Shown piece by piece: positions 29,429 through 37,478 of a stretch of 64,000 nt of DNA. The stretch spans positions 4,836,001-4,900,000 of the forward strand of contig CAVRGO010000004.1 of assembly GCA_963720745.1 (NCBI GenBank), in the 5' to 3' direction. This DNA is from TMP-7 sp963720745 (GTDB lineage Bacteria > Acidobacteriota > Terriglobia > Bryobacterales > Bryobacteraceae). A program made the position numbers and the translations under genes. Every line of letters starts with the position of its first letter. Position 1 is the stretch's first letter. The notes under the pieces are model-generated. The model ran no database searches. It had not been told where the DNA came from and saw nothing but the letters and a program-made list of their open reading frames with translations.

Positions 29429-31165
29429 AACCGGGATGTTCTTCGTCACGCCGATCGAATAGGAGACGGTCCCCCAGTCGGTCTGGCCGCCGCTGGCCAG
29501 CGGAAATCGGCCCGAACCGTGCCGAGTATCGAGGATAGCCCTCACGGACAAAAACGCCTGGTTCCCGCTTGTCAGGTCGAAGCTCGAGTCCGGCAGCAGG
29601 GAAAATACGCTTGCCGGAACGGTGTAAGTGCCGGCGCTCGCCGGGAGACGACAGTAGAACGAAGTGGATTGCAGGAGCCACCTAGCCGGATTCGCGCCGC
29701 TACCGCTGATCGTCGTCTGAAAGGTGCCGCCGACCTGTACGTCTCCGGACCCTCCACCGGTCCATGTGACGGTAAGGGGTTGTGCCCGATTAATGGTAGC
29801 GATCGAGTCGAAGTTGGTGACGGCGAAGTCTCCCGGGAGGTCTATCGTGCGGCTGAAAGCTCCGATATCCGAGCCTCCGCCGCCCGAAATCGTGTAACTC
29901 CCCGATTGGACCGAGCCCGATGGGAGCGTCGCACTGTACACGGTGTTCGGCGTTCGCCGCAATCCAGTGCTGGAGGAGAGTCCGGGTCCGGCTAGCGCGA
30001 GCGTGGCGCCCGCATCCAGGTACCTGTCCGGCACACCGATTCCCAGAAAGGGCGAGTACGCCGTCTTCTGAAAGACGGTGCACTTGTCGATGTGGATCCC
30101 CGAGTTCATATCGGCTATGGCTGCGGCTGAGTACCTGCCGATCGAGCCGCCTCCCGATTCCGTCGTCGTCGTGATCGGGGACGTGCGAGTGCCGTCGTCG
30201 AGCACGAACGAATTGGTCGCGGTCGTTTTGAATATCGCGAACGATCCCCCGATGAGAGTGCCGCCCGCATCGATTTTCGACATCGTATCGGCGCTATAGG
30301 TGTCGCTCGAACATGAGGGTTGGCCGGGGGCGGCTATAGCGATTGTGGCGGCGTTGCTGGCTTCACCACCAGCGATCACTTGTAGGCGGGTGAAACAATC
30401 TGGACTCGCGTTTGAGGGCACTTGGAAATTGATCTGCCACAAGCCGGGGAATCCGGACGAGGTCCCGGCGTACACTGGCGCGACCTCCGTCCCGCCGACC
30501 AGCACTTTGAATTGACCCCCGGCGGATTGATCGCCGGAAGTTCCGCCGGTGTCGTTCGCCGGATCGGCGCCCCCGCCGGTTCCCCAAATCACCAACGTGT
30601 CATCGGGGTGCGCCGGGGTCAGCGACCACGAATATCCGTTGAAGGAGGTACTGCCGGTTGTCAGCCGGACAAGGCTGATACCGTTATTCACGTTGCCGAT
30701 GGTCACTTGCGCCGGTCCGGTGCCGCCGCTGTTTGCAGTGGCGATCCCGAAGCTGCGGGCTGCCACTATGACCGGCTGTGGGGGACTGGACTGACCGCTG
30801 TAAGACACGACGGCAGAATACTCGCCGGGGGTCGTCGACGACGGAAGGACACCCACGGCCTGATCTGCGCGGCTATAGCCGAGTCTTGCGCTCACATCCA
30901 CGCCGCCACCTTTCGGAGTGAAGGTTATCGTAGTCCCACCCAAATTCGGGGGGTAGTCCGGGGCCTGCGCCACGGCAGGACTATCCGGTCCAAGTCCTTT
31001 CCCGAAGATCGCGAAAACCGCTCCGGGCGCCAACTTGGCCTGGTAGCCGCTGGCGTTGACGATCCCGCCGGTGTTGATCACAGGTCCCGCTTGAAGCAGG
31101 GGAAGCAGCATTACTGCAAGGGAAACAACTGTTTGGCTCTTCGACATCCACCGCCTGTATGTCAA
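29420..31165 (-). CDS. Secreted protein with TIGR03437-type (Solibacter-expanded) domain
   Basis: 581 residues with a signal peptide (TVVSLAVMLLPLLQAG). The N-terminal 240 residues match the acidobacterial TIGR03437-like domain (VNASGYQAKLAPGAVFAIFG, GLGPDSPA, VIWGTGGGADP, GLWQINFQVPS), which is expanded in Solibacter genomes and usually sits at the C-terminus of big secreted proteins. The remainder is beta-rich and Ser/Gly/Thr-rich, without a recognised catalytic motif. Probably extracellular or cell-surface. Its end overlaps the convergent gene at 28338-29428. Confidence 0.8.
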   Translation of the reverse strand: MTYRRWMSKSQTVVSLAVMLLPLLQAGPVINTGGIVNASGYQAKLAPGAVFAIFGKGLGPDSPAVAQAPDYPPNLGGTTITFTPKGGGVDVSARLGYSRADQAVGVLPSSTTPGEYSAVVSYSGQSSPPQPVIVAARSFGIATANSGGTGPAQVTIGNVNNGISLVRLTTGSTSFNGYSWSLTPAHPDDTLVIWGTGGGADPANDTGGTSGDQSAGGQFKVLVGGTEVAPVYAGTSSGFPGLWQINFQVPSNASPDCFTRLQVIAGGEASNAATIAIAAPGQPSCSSDTYSADTMSKIDAGGTLIGGSFAIFKTTATNSFVLDDGTRTSPITTTTESGGGSIGRYSAAAIADMNSGIHIDKCTVFQKTAYSPFLGIGVPDRYLDAGATLALAGPGLSSSTGLRRTPNTVYSATLPSGSVQSGSYTISGGGGSDIGAFSRTIDLPGDFAVTNFDSIATINRAQPLTVTWTGGGSGDVQVGGTFQTTISGSGANPARWLLQSTSFYCRLPASAGTYTVPASVFSLLPDSSFDLTSGNQAFLSVRAILDTRHGSGRFPLASGGQTDWGTVSYSIGVTKNIPVLP

Positions 31166-31516
31166 TGATAGGCCGTCCGACGGAAGTTCCGCTGACGGTG
31201 AGAGCGTCGCGCCGGGCGTCCCCGTTTGGGTTCGTTCTGTTTTGGCGCGGATATCGGAGTTGACCTTGCGGGTTGTTGATTTACACTGAGTTGGGGGTGC
31301 GCGCTATGCGTGTGCCGGACGCCTGGAAGTCGGTGAGGATATCGGCTGCGCGAGGTCGCCCACTTGGGTGCTTTAACCCGCGTCTTCTCGCTCCTGCGCT
31401 CTCAGAATTGCCTGTAAGTCATTCAAAGTCGGATTGAATAAAAGGAGTTAATGGCCTTATTAGCTTAATGAGCGCCCGGTAATCCTTGGTGAACCACATG
31501 CAAGTGGTGTTTATGT
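31166..31516. other. Upstream region of the 2-oxoacid operon, with promoter candidate
   Basis: No gene of its own. It holds the promoter candidate at 31260-31287 and a 5-bp hairpin ACCAC-ATGCAA-GTGGT (31493-31508) ending nine bases before the CoA-transferase start, which might affect translation. A short ORF from ATG 31305 is not convincing. Confidence 0.4.
31260..31287 (+). promoter_or_regulatory. Sigma-70-type promoter candidate
   Basis: TTGACC (31260-31265), a 16-base spacer and TACACT (31282-31287), about 230 bases before the first gene of the operon at 31517. The long leader leaves room for regulation, but the -10 match is only four of six bases. Confidence 0.4.
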
Positions 31517-32836
31517 ATGAGCTGGGTTGACGAATACGCGGGCAAGCTACGCACAGCGGCTGAGGCTGTCGAGATGATCCACTCGGGGAATCGCGTTTAC
31601 ATTCACGAGGGGTGCGGCACTCCAGTTCCACTGCTGAACGCATTGCTCGGTCGCGCTCAAACGCTGCGTGATGTCGAACTCGTGCACATGCTCACGTTTG
31701 GCCCAGCCGAATATACCCGTCCGGAATATGAAGGGGTATTCCGGCACAACGCACTGTTCGTGGGAGACAACGTCCGGAACTCCGTTTGCGAAGGACGTGC
31801 CGATTACACTCCCATTCATCTCGGTCAGATTGAGGAGCTATTCACATCGGGCGAACTGCCGCTGGACGTGGCTATCGTCCAGACCAGCACACCGGATTCA
31901 CACGGCTTTCTGAGTCTCGGAACCAGTATCGATTGCGGATTGACCGCCGCCCGTTGCGCCCGCCGGGTCATCGCGGAAGTCAACCGCCGGATGCCGCGCA
32001 CTTTCGGCGACAGCTTTCTGCACGTCAGCCAGGTGGGAGCGATCGTCGAGACGGACCGGCCGTTGGCGGAACTGCACGTCGAACCGTCGACGCCAGTGCA
32101 GGAGCGGATTGCCGCACGTGTCGCTTCGCTCATTCCGGACGGGGCCACTCTTCAGACCGGGATCGGGGGCATCCCGGACGCTGTCCTACGGTTTCTGCGC
32201 GACCGCCGCGACCTCGGTGTGCACAGCGAGATGGTTTCGGACGGCATTATCGACCTGGTGGAGTGCGGCGCAGTCAACGGGATGCGGAAGAACATCCATC
32301 GCGGCAAGATCGTTTGCGGGTTTGTCCTGGGCACGCAGCGCCTGTTCGATTTCATCAACGACAACCCGATGTTCGAGATGCACCCAACCGCCTATGTGAA
32401 CGACCCCTTCGTCATTGCGCAGAACGAAGCCATGGTGGCGATCAACTCCGCGATCCAGGTGGACCTGACGGGCCAGGTATGCGCGGATTCTATCGGAACG
32501 AAGCCATACAGCGGCGTGGGCGGGCAGGTGGATTTCGTGCGCGGGGCGGCGCGCTCCAAGGGCGGGCGGCCGATCATCGCGCTCGCCTCCACTGCCAAGA
32601 ACGGGACCGTCTCGCGTATCGTCCCCGTTCTCTATCCGGGTGCCGGGGTAGTTACATCGCGGGCCGATGTGCATTATGTTGTCACGGAGCACGGCACCGC
32701 CTATCTTCACGGCAAGACGTTGTGGCAGCGAGCGGAAGCCCTGATCGCCGTCGCCGATCCAAAGTTCCGTGACGAGTTGCATGACTTCGCCGCGAAGGCG
32801 CACTACCTGACTGCTCAGAGTGCCCTCGCCGTATAG
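31517..32836 (+). CDS. Acetyl-CoA hydrolase/CoA-transferase (4-hydroxybutyrate CoA-transferase-like)
   Basis: 439 residues of the class I CoA-transferase/hydrolase family. The GIGGIPDAVLRFL loop and the segment HSEMVSDGIIDLVE, with the expected catalytic glutamate, are present, as are the C-terminal SRIVPVLYPGAGVVTSRADV and VTEHGTAYLHGKT. Such enzymes move CoA between acetyl-CoA and short or branched acids. It is followed after eight bases by the ferredoxin gene; in this operon it may activate branched acids such as isobutyrate (inference). Confidence 0.9.
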   Translation: MSWVDEYAGKLRTAAEAVEMIHSGNRVYIHEGCGTPVPLLNALLGRAQTLRDVELVHMLTFGPAEYTRPEYEGVFRHNALFVGDNVRNSVCEGRADYTPIHLGQIEELFTSGELPLDVAIVQTSTPDSHGFLSLGTSIDCGLTAARCARRVIAEVNRRMPRTFGDSFLHVSQVGAIVETDRPLAELHVEPSTPVQERIAARVASLIPDGATLQTGIGGIPDAVLRFLRDRRDLGVHSEMVSDGIIDLVECGAVNGMRKNIHRGKIVCGFVLGTQRLFDFINDNPMFEMHPTAYVNDPFVIAQNEAMVAINSAIQVDLTGQVCADSIGTKPYSGVGGQVDFVRGAARSKGGRPIIALASTAKNGTVSRIVPVLYPGAGVVTSRADVHYVVTEHGTAYLHGKTLWQRAEALIAVADPKFRDELHDFAAKAHYLTAQSALAV

Positions 32837-32844
32837 GAGGCAAG

Positions 32845-33120
32845 ATGTCGGACACAACGAAACTCGATAAAGGCACAGTAGTAACGAATCCGGATGAGTG
32901 CAAGGGTTGCGGTCTTTGCGTGGAAGCATGCACGCCGCACGTTCTTCGCCTGGCGGAGCACCTGAACCGGTATGGCTATCACCCGGCGATGTATATCGGG
33001 CACGGTTGCACGGCTTGCGGCCTCTGCTTCTATGTTTGCCCGGAACCTGGAGGCATCGCGGTTTACCGCCGGGTTGTCGCCGCAAAGGCACCTGTGGTGC
33101 AGGAGCAGGCGGTCGCCTGA
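32845..33120 (+). CDS. 2x[4Fe-4S] ferredoxin subunit of a 2-oxoacid oxidoreductase
   Basis: 91 residues with two cluster motifs, CKGCGLCVEACTPHVL and CTACGLCFYVCPEPGG, the VorD/KorD delta-subunit type. Preceded by an AGGAGG ribosome site. It carries electrons between ferredoxin and the TPP enzyme encoded next. Confidence 0.92.
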   Translation: MSDTTKLDKGTVVTNPDECKGCGLCVEACTPHVLRLAEHLNRYGYHPAMYIGHGCTACGLCFYVCPEPGGIAVYRRVVAAKAPVVQEQAVA

Positions 33121-33129
33121 GGAGGAGCC

Positions 33130-34221
33130 ATGGCCAAACAACTCATCAAGGGAAACGAAGCGATCATCAAGAGTGCGGTCCTGGCGGGCTGCCGCGCGTT
33201 CTACGGCTATCCCATTACTCCGGCCAGCGAGATTGCCGAAGCGGCCGCGTACTACATCCCTCAGGCAGGCGGCACCTTCCTTCAAGCGGAAAGCGAAGTA
33301 GCGGCAATCAACATGATCTATGGGGCCTCGGCGGCGGGCATCCGGGCGATGAGCGCGTCGAGCGGCCCCGGCATCAGCCTTATGCAGGAAGGCGTCAGCT
33401 ACCTGGCCGGCGCCGAGCTGCCATGTGTCATTGCGGATATCATGCGCGCGGGTCCCGGCCTCGGCAATATCGCGCCGGAACAAGGCGATTATTTTCAAAT
33501 CGTGAAAGGCGGCGGGCACGGATGTTACCGCGCACTGGTCCTTGCGCCCGACTCCGTTCAGGAGATGGCTGACCTCACGGCTCTGGCGTTCGAACTCGCG
33601 GACCGGTACCGCACTCCCGTGTACGTTCTGGCCGACGGCTACATCGGCCAGATGATGGAACCCGTCGAGTTCGCGAGCCGTGCCACCATTCCCCCGCCGC
33701 CCCCCTGGTCCGTTCAAGGCAACGCGGAAACGCGCGGAAATCTGATCAGTTCCATTTATCTCGATCCCGACGAGATGGAACATTATGTCCGGCACCTGAA
33801 TGCGAAATACCACCGCGCCGAGCGTGAGGAAGTGCGTTTCGAATCGGTGCGGACCGACGATGCGGACATCGTTCTGGTGGGCTACGGAATCGTCGCACGA
33901 ATCCTGAAGTCTGTGGTTGAAGCCGCGCGCGCCCAGGGACTCAAAGTCGGGTTGTTGCGGCCGATTACTTTGTATCCGTTCCCGACGCGCGTCCTGCGGG
34001 AACTGTCAAGGCAGGCAGCGGTGTTTGGAGTTGTCGAGTTGAGCAATGGCCAGATGGTCGAGGACGTCCGGCTGGCTGTTGAAGGCCGGCGTCCGGTTGA
34101 GTTTTACGGCAGGACGGGCGGCAACGTTCCGGCTTTCGACGAGATTTTGGAATTCGTTTGGGACCTGGCCAAACCGTACTGGCCGGCATCGATTCTCGAG
34201 GAGGTGGCCATCCATGATTAG
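33130..34221 (+). CDS. vorB: 2-oxoacid:ferredoxin oxidoreductase alpha subunit (VorB-like)
   Basis: 363 residues of the pyrimidine-domain subunit. MAKQLIKGNEAI, GYPITPASEIAE, AESEVAAINMIYGAS and SSGPGISLMQEGVSYLAG match the VorB (3-methyl-2-oxobutanoate) branch closely, although 2-oxoglutarate enzymes are near relatives. An AGGAGG site precedes the start. The stop overlaps the start of the next subunit. With its partners it decarboxylates branched 2-oxoacids to acyl-CoA or runs in reverse as a carboxylase. Confidence 0.92.
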   Translation: MAKQLIKGNEAIIKSAVLAGCRAFYGYPITPASEIAEAAAYYIPQAGGTFLQAESEVAAINMIYGASAAGIRAMSASSGPGISLMQEGVSYLAGAELPCVIADIMRAGPGLGNIAPEQGDYFQIVKGGGHGCYRALVLAPDSVQEMADLTALAFELADRYRTPVYVLADGYIGQMMEPVEFASRATIPPPPPWSVQGNAETRGNLISSIYLDPDEMEHYVRHLNAKYHRAEREEVRFESVRTDDADIVLVGYGIVARILKSVVEAARAQGLKVGLLRPITLYPFPTRVLRELSRQAAVFGVVELSNGQMVEDVRLAVEGRRPVEFYGRTGGNVPAFDEILEFVWDLAKPYWPASILEEVAIHD

Positions 34222-35665
34222 CTGTCCGGAACATCTCGAGCACTACGAGGAATTCCAGGAGCGCGCGGGCGCGTTTTACCAGGTGTTCGATCGCAAGTCG
34301 ACCGACAAGCACCAGACGCACTATTGCCCTGGTTGCGGGCACGGCATCACCCACAAGCTCATCGCGCGGGCGATCGACGAGTTGGGCGTGCAGGACCGGA
34401 CCATCCTGGTGACGCCCGTCGGCTGCTCCGTATTTGGCTACTACTACTTCGATGTCGGAAACGTGCAGGCGGCGCACGGGCGGGCATCCGCCGTCGCGAC
34501 GGGGATCAAACGCGCCCGCCCGGACAGCATCGTTATGAGCTACCAGGGCGATGGCGATCTGGCGGCGATCGGATCGGCGGAGATCCTGCACGCAGCCAAT
34601 CGCGGCGAACCGATCACGGTGTTCTTCCTGAACAATGCGATTTACGGGATGACCGGCGGTCAGATGGCGCCGACCACGCTGATCGGGCAGAAGAGCACTA
34701 CGACGCCCTTCGGCCGAAATGTTTGGAACGAAGGCTATCCGCTGCATGTATCCGAACTGCTGGCGAGCCTGGACGCTCCCGTGTACATCGAACGAGTCGC
34801 GCTGGGGAATAGCAAACAGATTCTCGGCGCAGCCAAAGCGGTGAAGCGGGCTATCGAGAACCAGGTTCGGGGCATCGGGTTCTCACTGGTGGAAATCCTT
34901 TCGCCGTGCCCGACGATCTGGAAGATGACGCCGGTTGACGCGCAGCATTGGGTGCGCGACGAACTGACGAAGGTGTTCCCGCTCGGCGTGTACCGCGATC
35001 AGACGAAAGAGAGGCAAAGACGCCCGCCGGCGCCCGCCGCGCCGCCTTTGGAGGATCTGCCGAAAGTGCTGAAGCTCGCGTCGAACGGCGCAGTTGGAGA
35101 AGAGCGGACGACGCAGTCGAAGGTGGCGGACCTGCGGATTCGAATCGCCGGGTTTGGGGGACAGGGCGTTCTGATGCTCGGCCAGGTGCTCGCCGAAGCC
35201 GGGCTAAACTCCGGGCTCGAAGTGTCATGGCTGCCCTCGTACGGGCCGGAGATGCGATCGGGCACATCGAACTGCCACGTCCGGATTTCCACCCACGCGG
35301 TGGACTCGCCACTGGTGACGAAGCCGAACGTTCTGTTCGCCCTGAATGAACCCTCGCTGCGTAAATTCATCGACTCGGTCGATCGCGACGGATGGGTTTT
35401 CTACAACAGCGACACGCTGCCCGAAGGGGTCTTCCGTGAGGATGTGCACTTCGTCATCAAGCCGTTTACGGAGATCGCGGACCAGGTGGGCGATGCGCGG
35501 GCAGGCAACATTGTGATGCTCGGCGCGATGCTCGAGGCGACCCAAGTCTTGGACCAAGCAAGAATCGACGCCGCGTTAAAACGGCTCGTGAAGACGGAAC
35601 GCTGGCTCGAACTCGACCGCGCGGCGTTGGCGCGGGGCCGCCAGGTGTTTTTGCAAGAGGTCTGA
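34214..35665 (+). CDS. Fused beta (TPP) and gamma subunits of the 2-oxoacid oxidoreductase
   Basis: 483 residues from ATG 34214, which overlaps the vorB stop (ATGATTAG). Residues 1-285 form the TPP-binding beta subunit (HYCPGCGHGITHKLI, PVGCSVFGYYY, QGDGDLAAIGSAE, NNAIYGMTGGQMAPTT). After a Pro/Ala-rich linker at about 275-290, residues 305-483 form the gamma subunit (IRIAGFGGQGVLMLGQVLAEA, SYGPEMRSGTSNCHV). The two are separate genes in most bacteria, so this fusion shortens the complex to three chains. A longer in-frame upstream extension overlaps vorB and is rejected. Confidence 0.92.
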   Translation: MISCPEHLEHYEEFQERAGAFYQVFDRKSTDKHQTHYCPGCGHGITHKLIARAIDELGVQDRTILVTPVGCSVFGYYYFDVGNVQAAHGRASAVATGIKRARPDSIVMSYQGDGDLAAIGSAEILHAANRGEPITVFFLNNAIYGMTGGQMAPTTLIGQKSTTTPFGRNVWNEGYPLHVSELLASLDAPVYIERVALGNSKQILGAAKAVKRAIENQVRGIGFSLVEILSPCPTIWKMTPVDAQHWVRDELTKVFPLGVYRDQTKERQRRPPAPAAPPLEDLPKVLKLASNGAVGEERTTQSKVADLRIRIAGFGGQGVLMLGQVLAEAGLNSGLEVSWLPSYGPEMRSGTSNCHVRISTHAVDSPLVTKPNVLFALNEPSLRKFIDSVDRDGWVFYNSDTLPEGVFREDVHFVIKPFTEIADQVGDARAGNIVMLGAMLEATQVLDQARIDAALKRLVKTERWLELDRAALARGRQVFLQEV

Positions 35666-35668
35666 CCC

Positions 35669-36628
35669 ATGCAAGGCGAGCAGGTCAACCCCAATACGGT
35701 GGTGTATTTTAACCGGCGGTATGTGCCGCTCGCAGAAGCGAATGTCAACATCCTGACGCATGCGCTGAACTACGGCACCGGCGTTTTCGAAGGCATTCGC
35801 GGCTACTGGAACGATTCGCTCCAGGATCTGTACCTGGTGCGGCCGGTGGAGCACTACGAACGCTGGCGCCGCAACTGCGGGATCATTCGTATACACCTTC
35901 CGGTGGATTCGGAGGAACTGGCGCAGATCACCGCCGAGTTGTGCCGGCGCAATCAGTTCCGGACAAATGTGTACGTCCGGCCGCTGGCGTACAAGTCGTC
36001 GGCGCGCATCGGCGTCGCTCCGGATGATAACGATGCATTTGCCATCGTCGCGATGCCGTTCGGAGATTACCTGGACAGCCGGAAAGGGCTCCACGTCGGT
36101 GTTGCGTCGTGGCGTCGCATTCAGGACAACGCGATCCCCGGGCGCGCTAAGATTTGCGGCGCATACGTGAACAGCGTACTGGCGACGGACGAGGCGCGCC
36201 GGGCGGGACACGACGAGGCGATTTTTCTGACCGAAAGTGGGCACGTAGCCGAAGGAGCGACGTGCAACGTGTTTATGGCGCGCAACGGCGTCCTCTATAC
36301 GCCGCCCTCAACGGACAACATCCTCGAGGGCATCACGCGGGCGAGCGTCATCGAGTTGGCCAGGAAAGAAATGCGCCTTGAAGTCGAAGAGCGAAGCATC
36401 GGCCGGAGCGAACTCTACATTTGCGACGAACTCTTCTTCACAGGTACGGCTGTAGAGGTGGGGCCGATCGTTTCGGTGGACAACCGGCCTGTCGGGGCAG
36501 GCGCCATCGGACCCATCACGGATCGGCTGCGGGGGCTTTACTATGAAGCAACACGCGGGCGTATTCCGGCTTATCGTTCGTGGCTTGCTCCGGTTTATGA
36601 GGAGAAATTCGCCGGGAAAGCCGCATAA
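35669..36628 (+). CDS. ilvE: Branched-chain amino acid aminotransferase
   Basis: 319 residues of fold type IV PLP aminotransferase: HALNYGTGVFEGIRGYW, RPLAYKSSARIG, the catalytic lysine in GRAKICGAYVNS, EGATCNVFM and EGITRASVIELA, plus the FFTGTAVEV cofactor loop. It interconverts branched 2-oxoacids with Val, Leu and Ile. Placed three bases after the fused oxidoreductase subunit, which links the operon to branched-chain 2-oxoacids. Confidence 0.92.
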   Translation: MQGEQVNPNTVVYFNRRYVPLAEANVNILTHALNYGTGVFEGIRGYWNDSLQDLYLVRPVEHYERWRRNCGIIRIHLPVDSEELAQITAELCRRNQFRTNVYVRPLAYKSSARIGVAPDDNDAFAIVAMPFGDYLDSRKGLHVGVASWRRIQDNAIPGRAKICGAYVNSVLATDEARRAGHDEAIFLTESGHVAEGATCNVFMARNGVLYTPPSTDNILEGITRASVIELARKEMRLEVEERSIGRSELYICDELFFTGTAVEVGPIVSVDNRPVGAGAIGPITDRLRGLYYEATRGRIPAYRSWLAPVYEEKFAGKAA

Positions 36629-36640
36629 TGGAGTGGAGAG

Positions 36641-37267
36641 ATGCTCGCTGTGTTTCCTGAAGATATCATTGCACCCAAATTGAATCGCTTTGAGATGGCC
36701 CGCGACCTGTCGGACGCTGCGCGGCGCGAACTTTTCGACCGCATTACGCAGATGCTGCAAGATGGCTACGATTTCGACGCCGCCGGCGGCCAACTCGAAC
36801 TGCTGCTTCGCGAGGCTCTCCATCCGGATGCTCGCCCCTTCGAGGTGATGAGCTACGAAGTGATCACGCGAGCGACGGGACAGGAACGAAGCCAGAGTAC
36901 GGCATCGGTTTCGGTCCGGGTGCAGGAGGGTGTGTTCGCGGCCTCAGCGACTCGTAACGGGCCGGTGAATGCGCTGCACACCGCGCTGCGCAATTGTTTG
37001 TCGAACCTCTACCCGGCAGTCTGGCAGGTGAAGCTCACCGATTATCGGGTCCACATCCTCGAACCGCAAAAAGGCACGGCCGCGAAAGCGGGTATCGTGA
37101 TCGAGTGGACCGACGGCCAAGACACCTGGTGCACGATGGGGGTTTCGGACAACATCGTTGAGGCAAGCTGGCACGCGCTGGTGAGCGCGATCCGTCTCGA
37201 GTTGATGCGTCTCGGCGAGCACGATCAGTCGGTGCTGGGTCTGGAAGATAATTCCTGGGCGGTGTGA
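36641..37267 (+). CDS. Free-standing LeuA/CimA-type allosteric domain protein
   Basis: 208 residues without the catalytic TIM barrel. Residues 40-200 match the leucine/isoleucine-sensing dimerisation domain found at the C-terminus of 2-isopropylmalate and citramalate synthases: YDFDAAGGQLELLLREAL, NGPVNALHTALRNCL, YRVHILEPQKGTAAK and GVSDNIVEASWHALV. Residues 1-40 resemble the linker before that domain, but no synthase is encoded in the window. It may sense branched-chain amino acids and act on a separate synthase or on the operon enzymes. Start ATG 36641 has GGAGAG nine bases upstream. Confidence 0.8.
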   Translation: MLAVFPEDIIAPKLNRFEMARDLSDAARRELFDRITQMLQDGYDFDAAGGQLELLLREALHPDARPFEVMSYEVITRATGQERSQSTASVSVRVQEGVFAASATRNGPVNALHTALRNCLSNLYPAVWQVKLTDYRVHILEPQKGTAAKAGIVIEWTDGQDTWCTMGVSDNIVEASWHALVSAIRLELMRLGEHDQSVLGLEDNSWAV

Positions 37268-37478
37268 CACGGGGCGGGAGCACTGAGAGCGATCCGGTTG
37301 TTAGCGTATCTCGATCTCGACCCTTATACTGAACGCTCACGTAAAGTACGTCTGTGGGTTTTCCGGATTGTAGTGCGGAAACGCGTGTTCGGGCTGGTGA
37401 AATGCCGGCGTCCTTAGGATCATTCCCCCGAAGAAATCGAGGCCGACGGTGGTGCGGAGAACCGCCGGCCCGAGTTGG

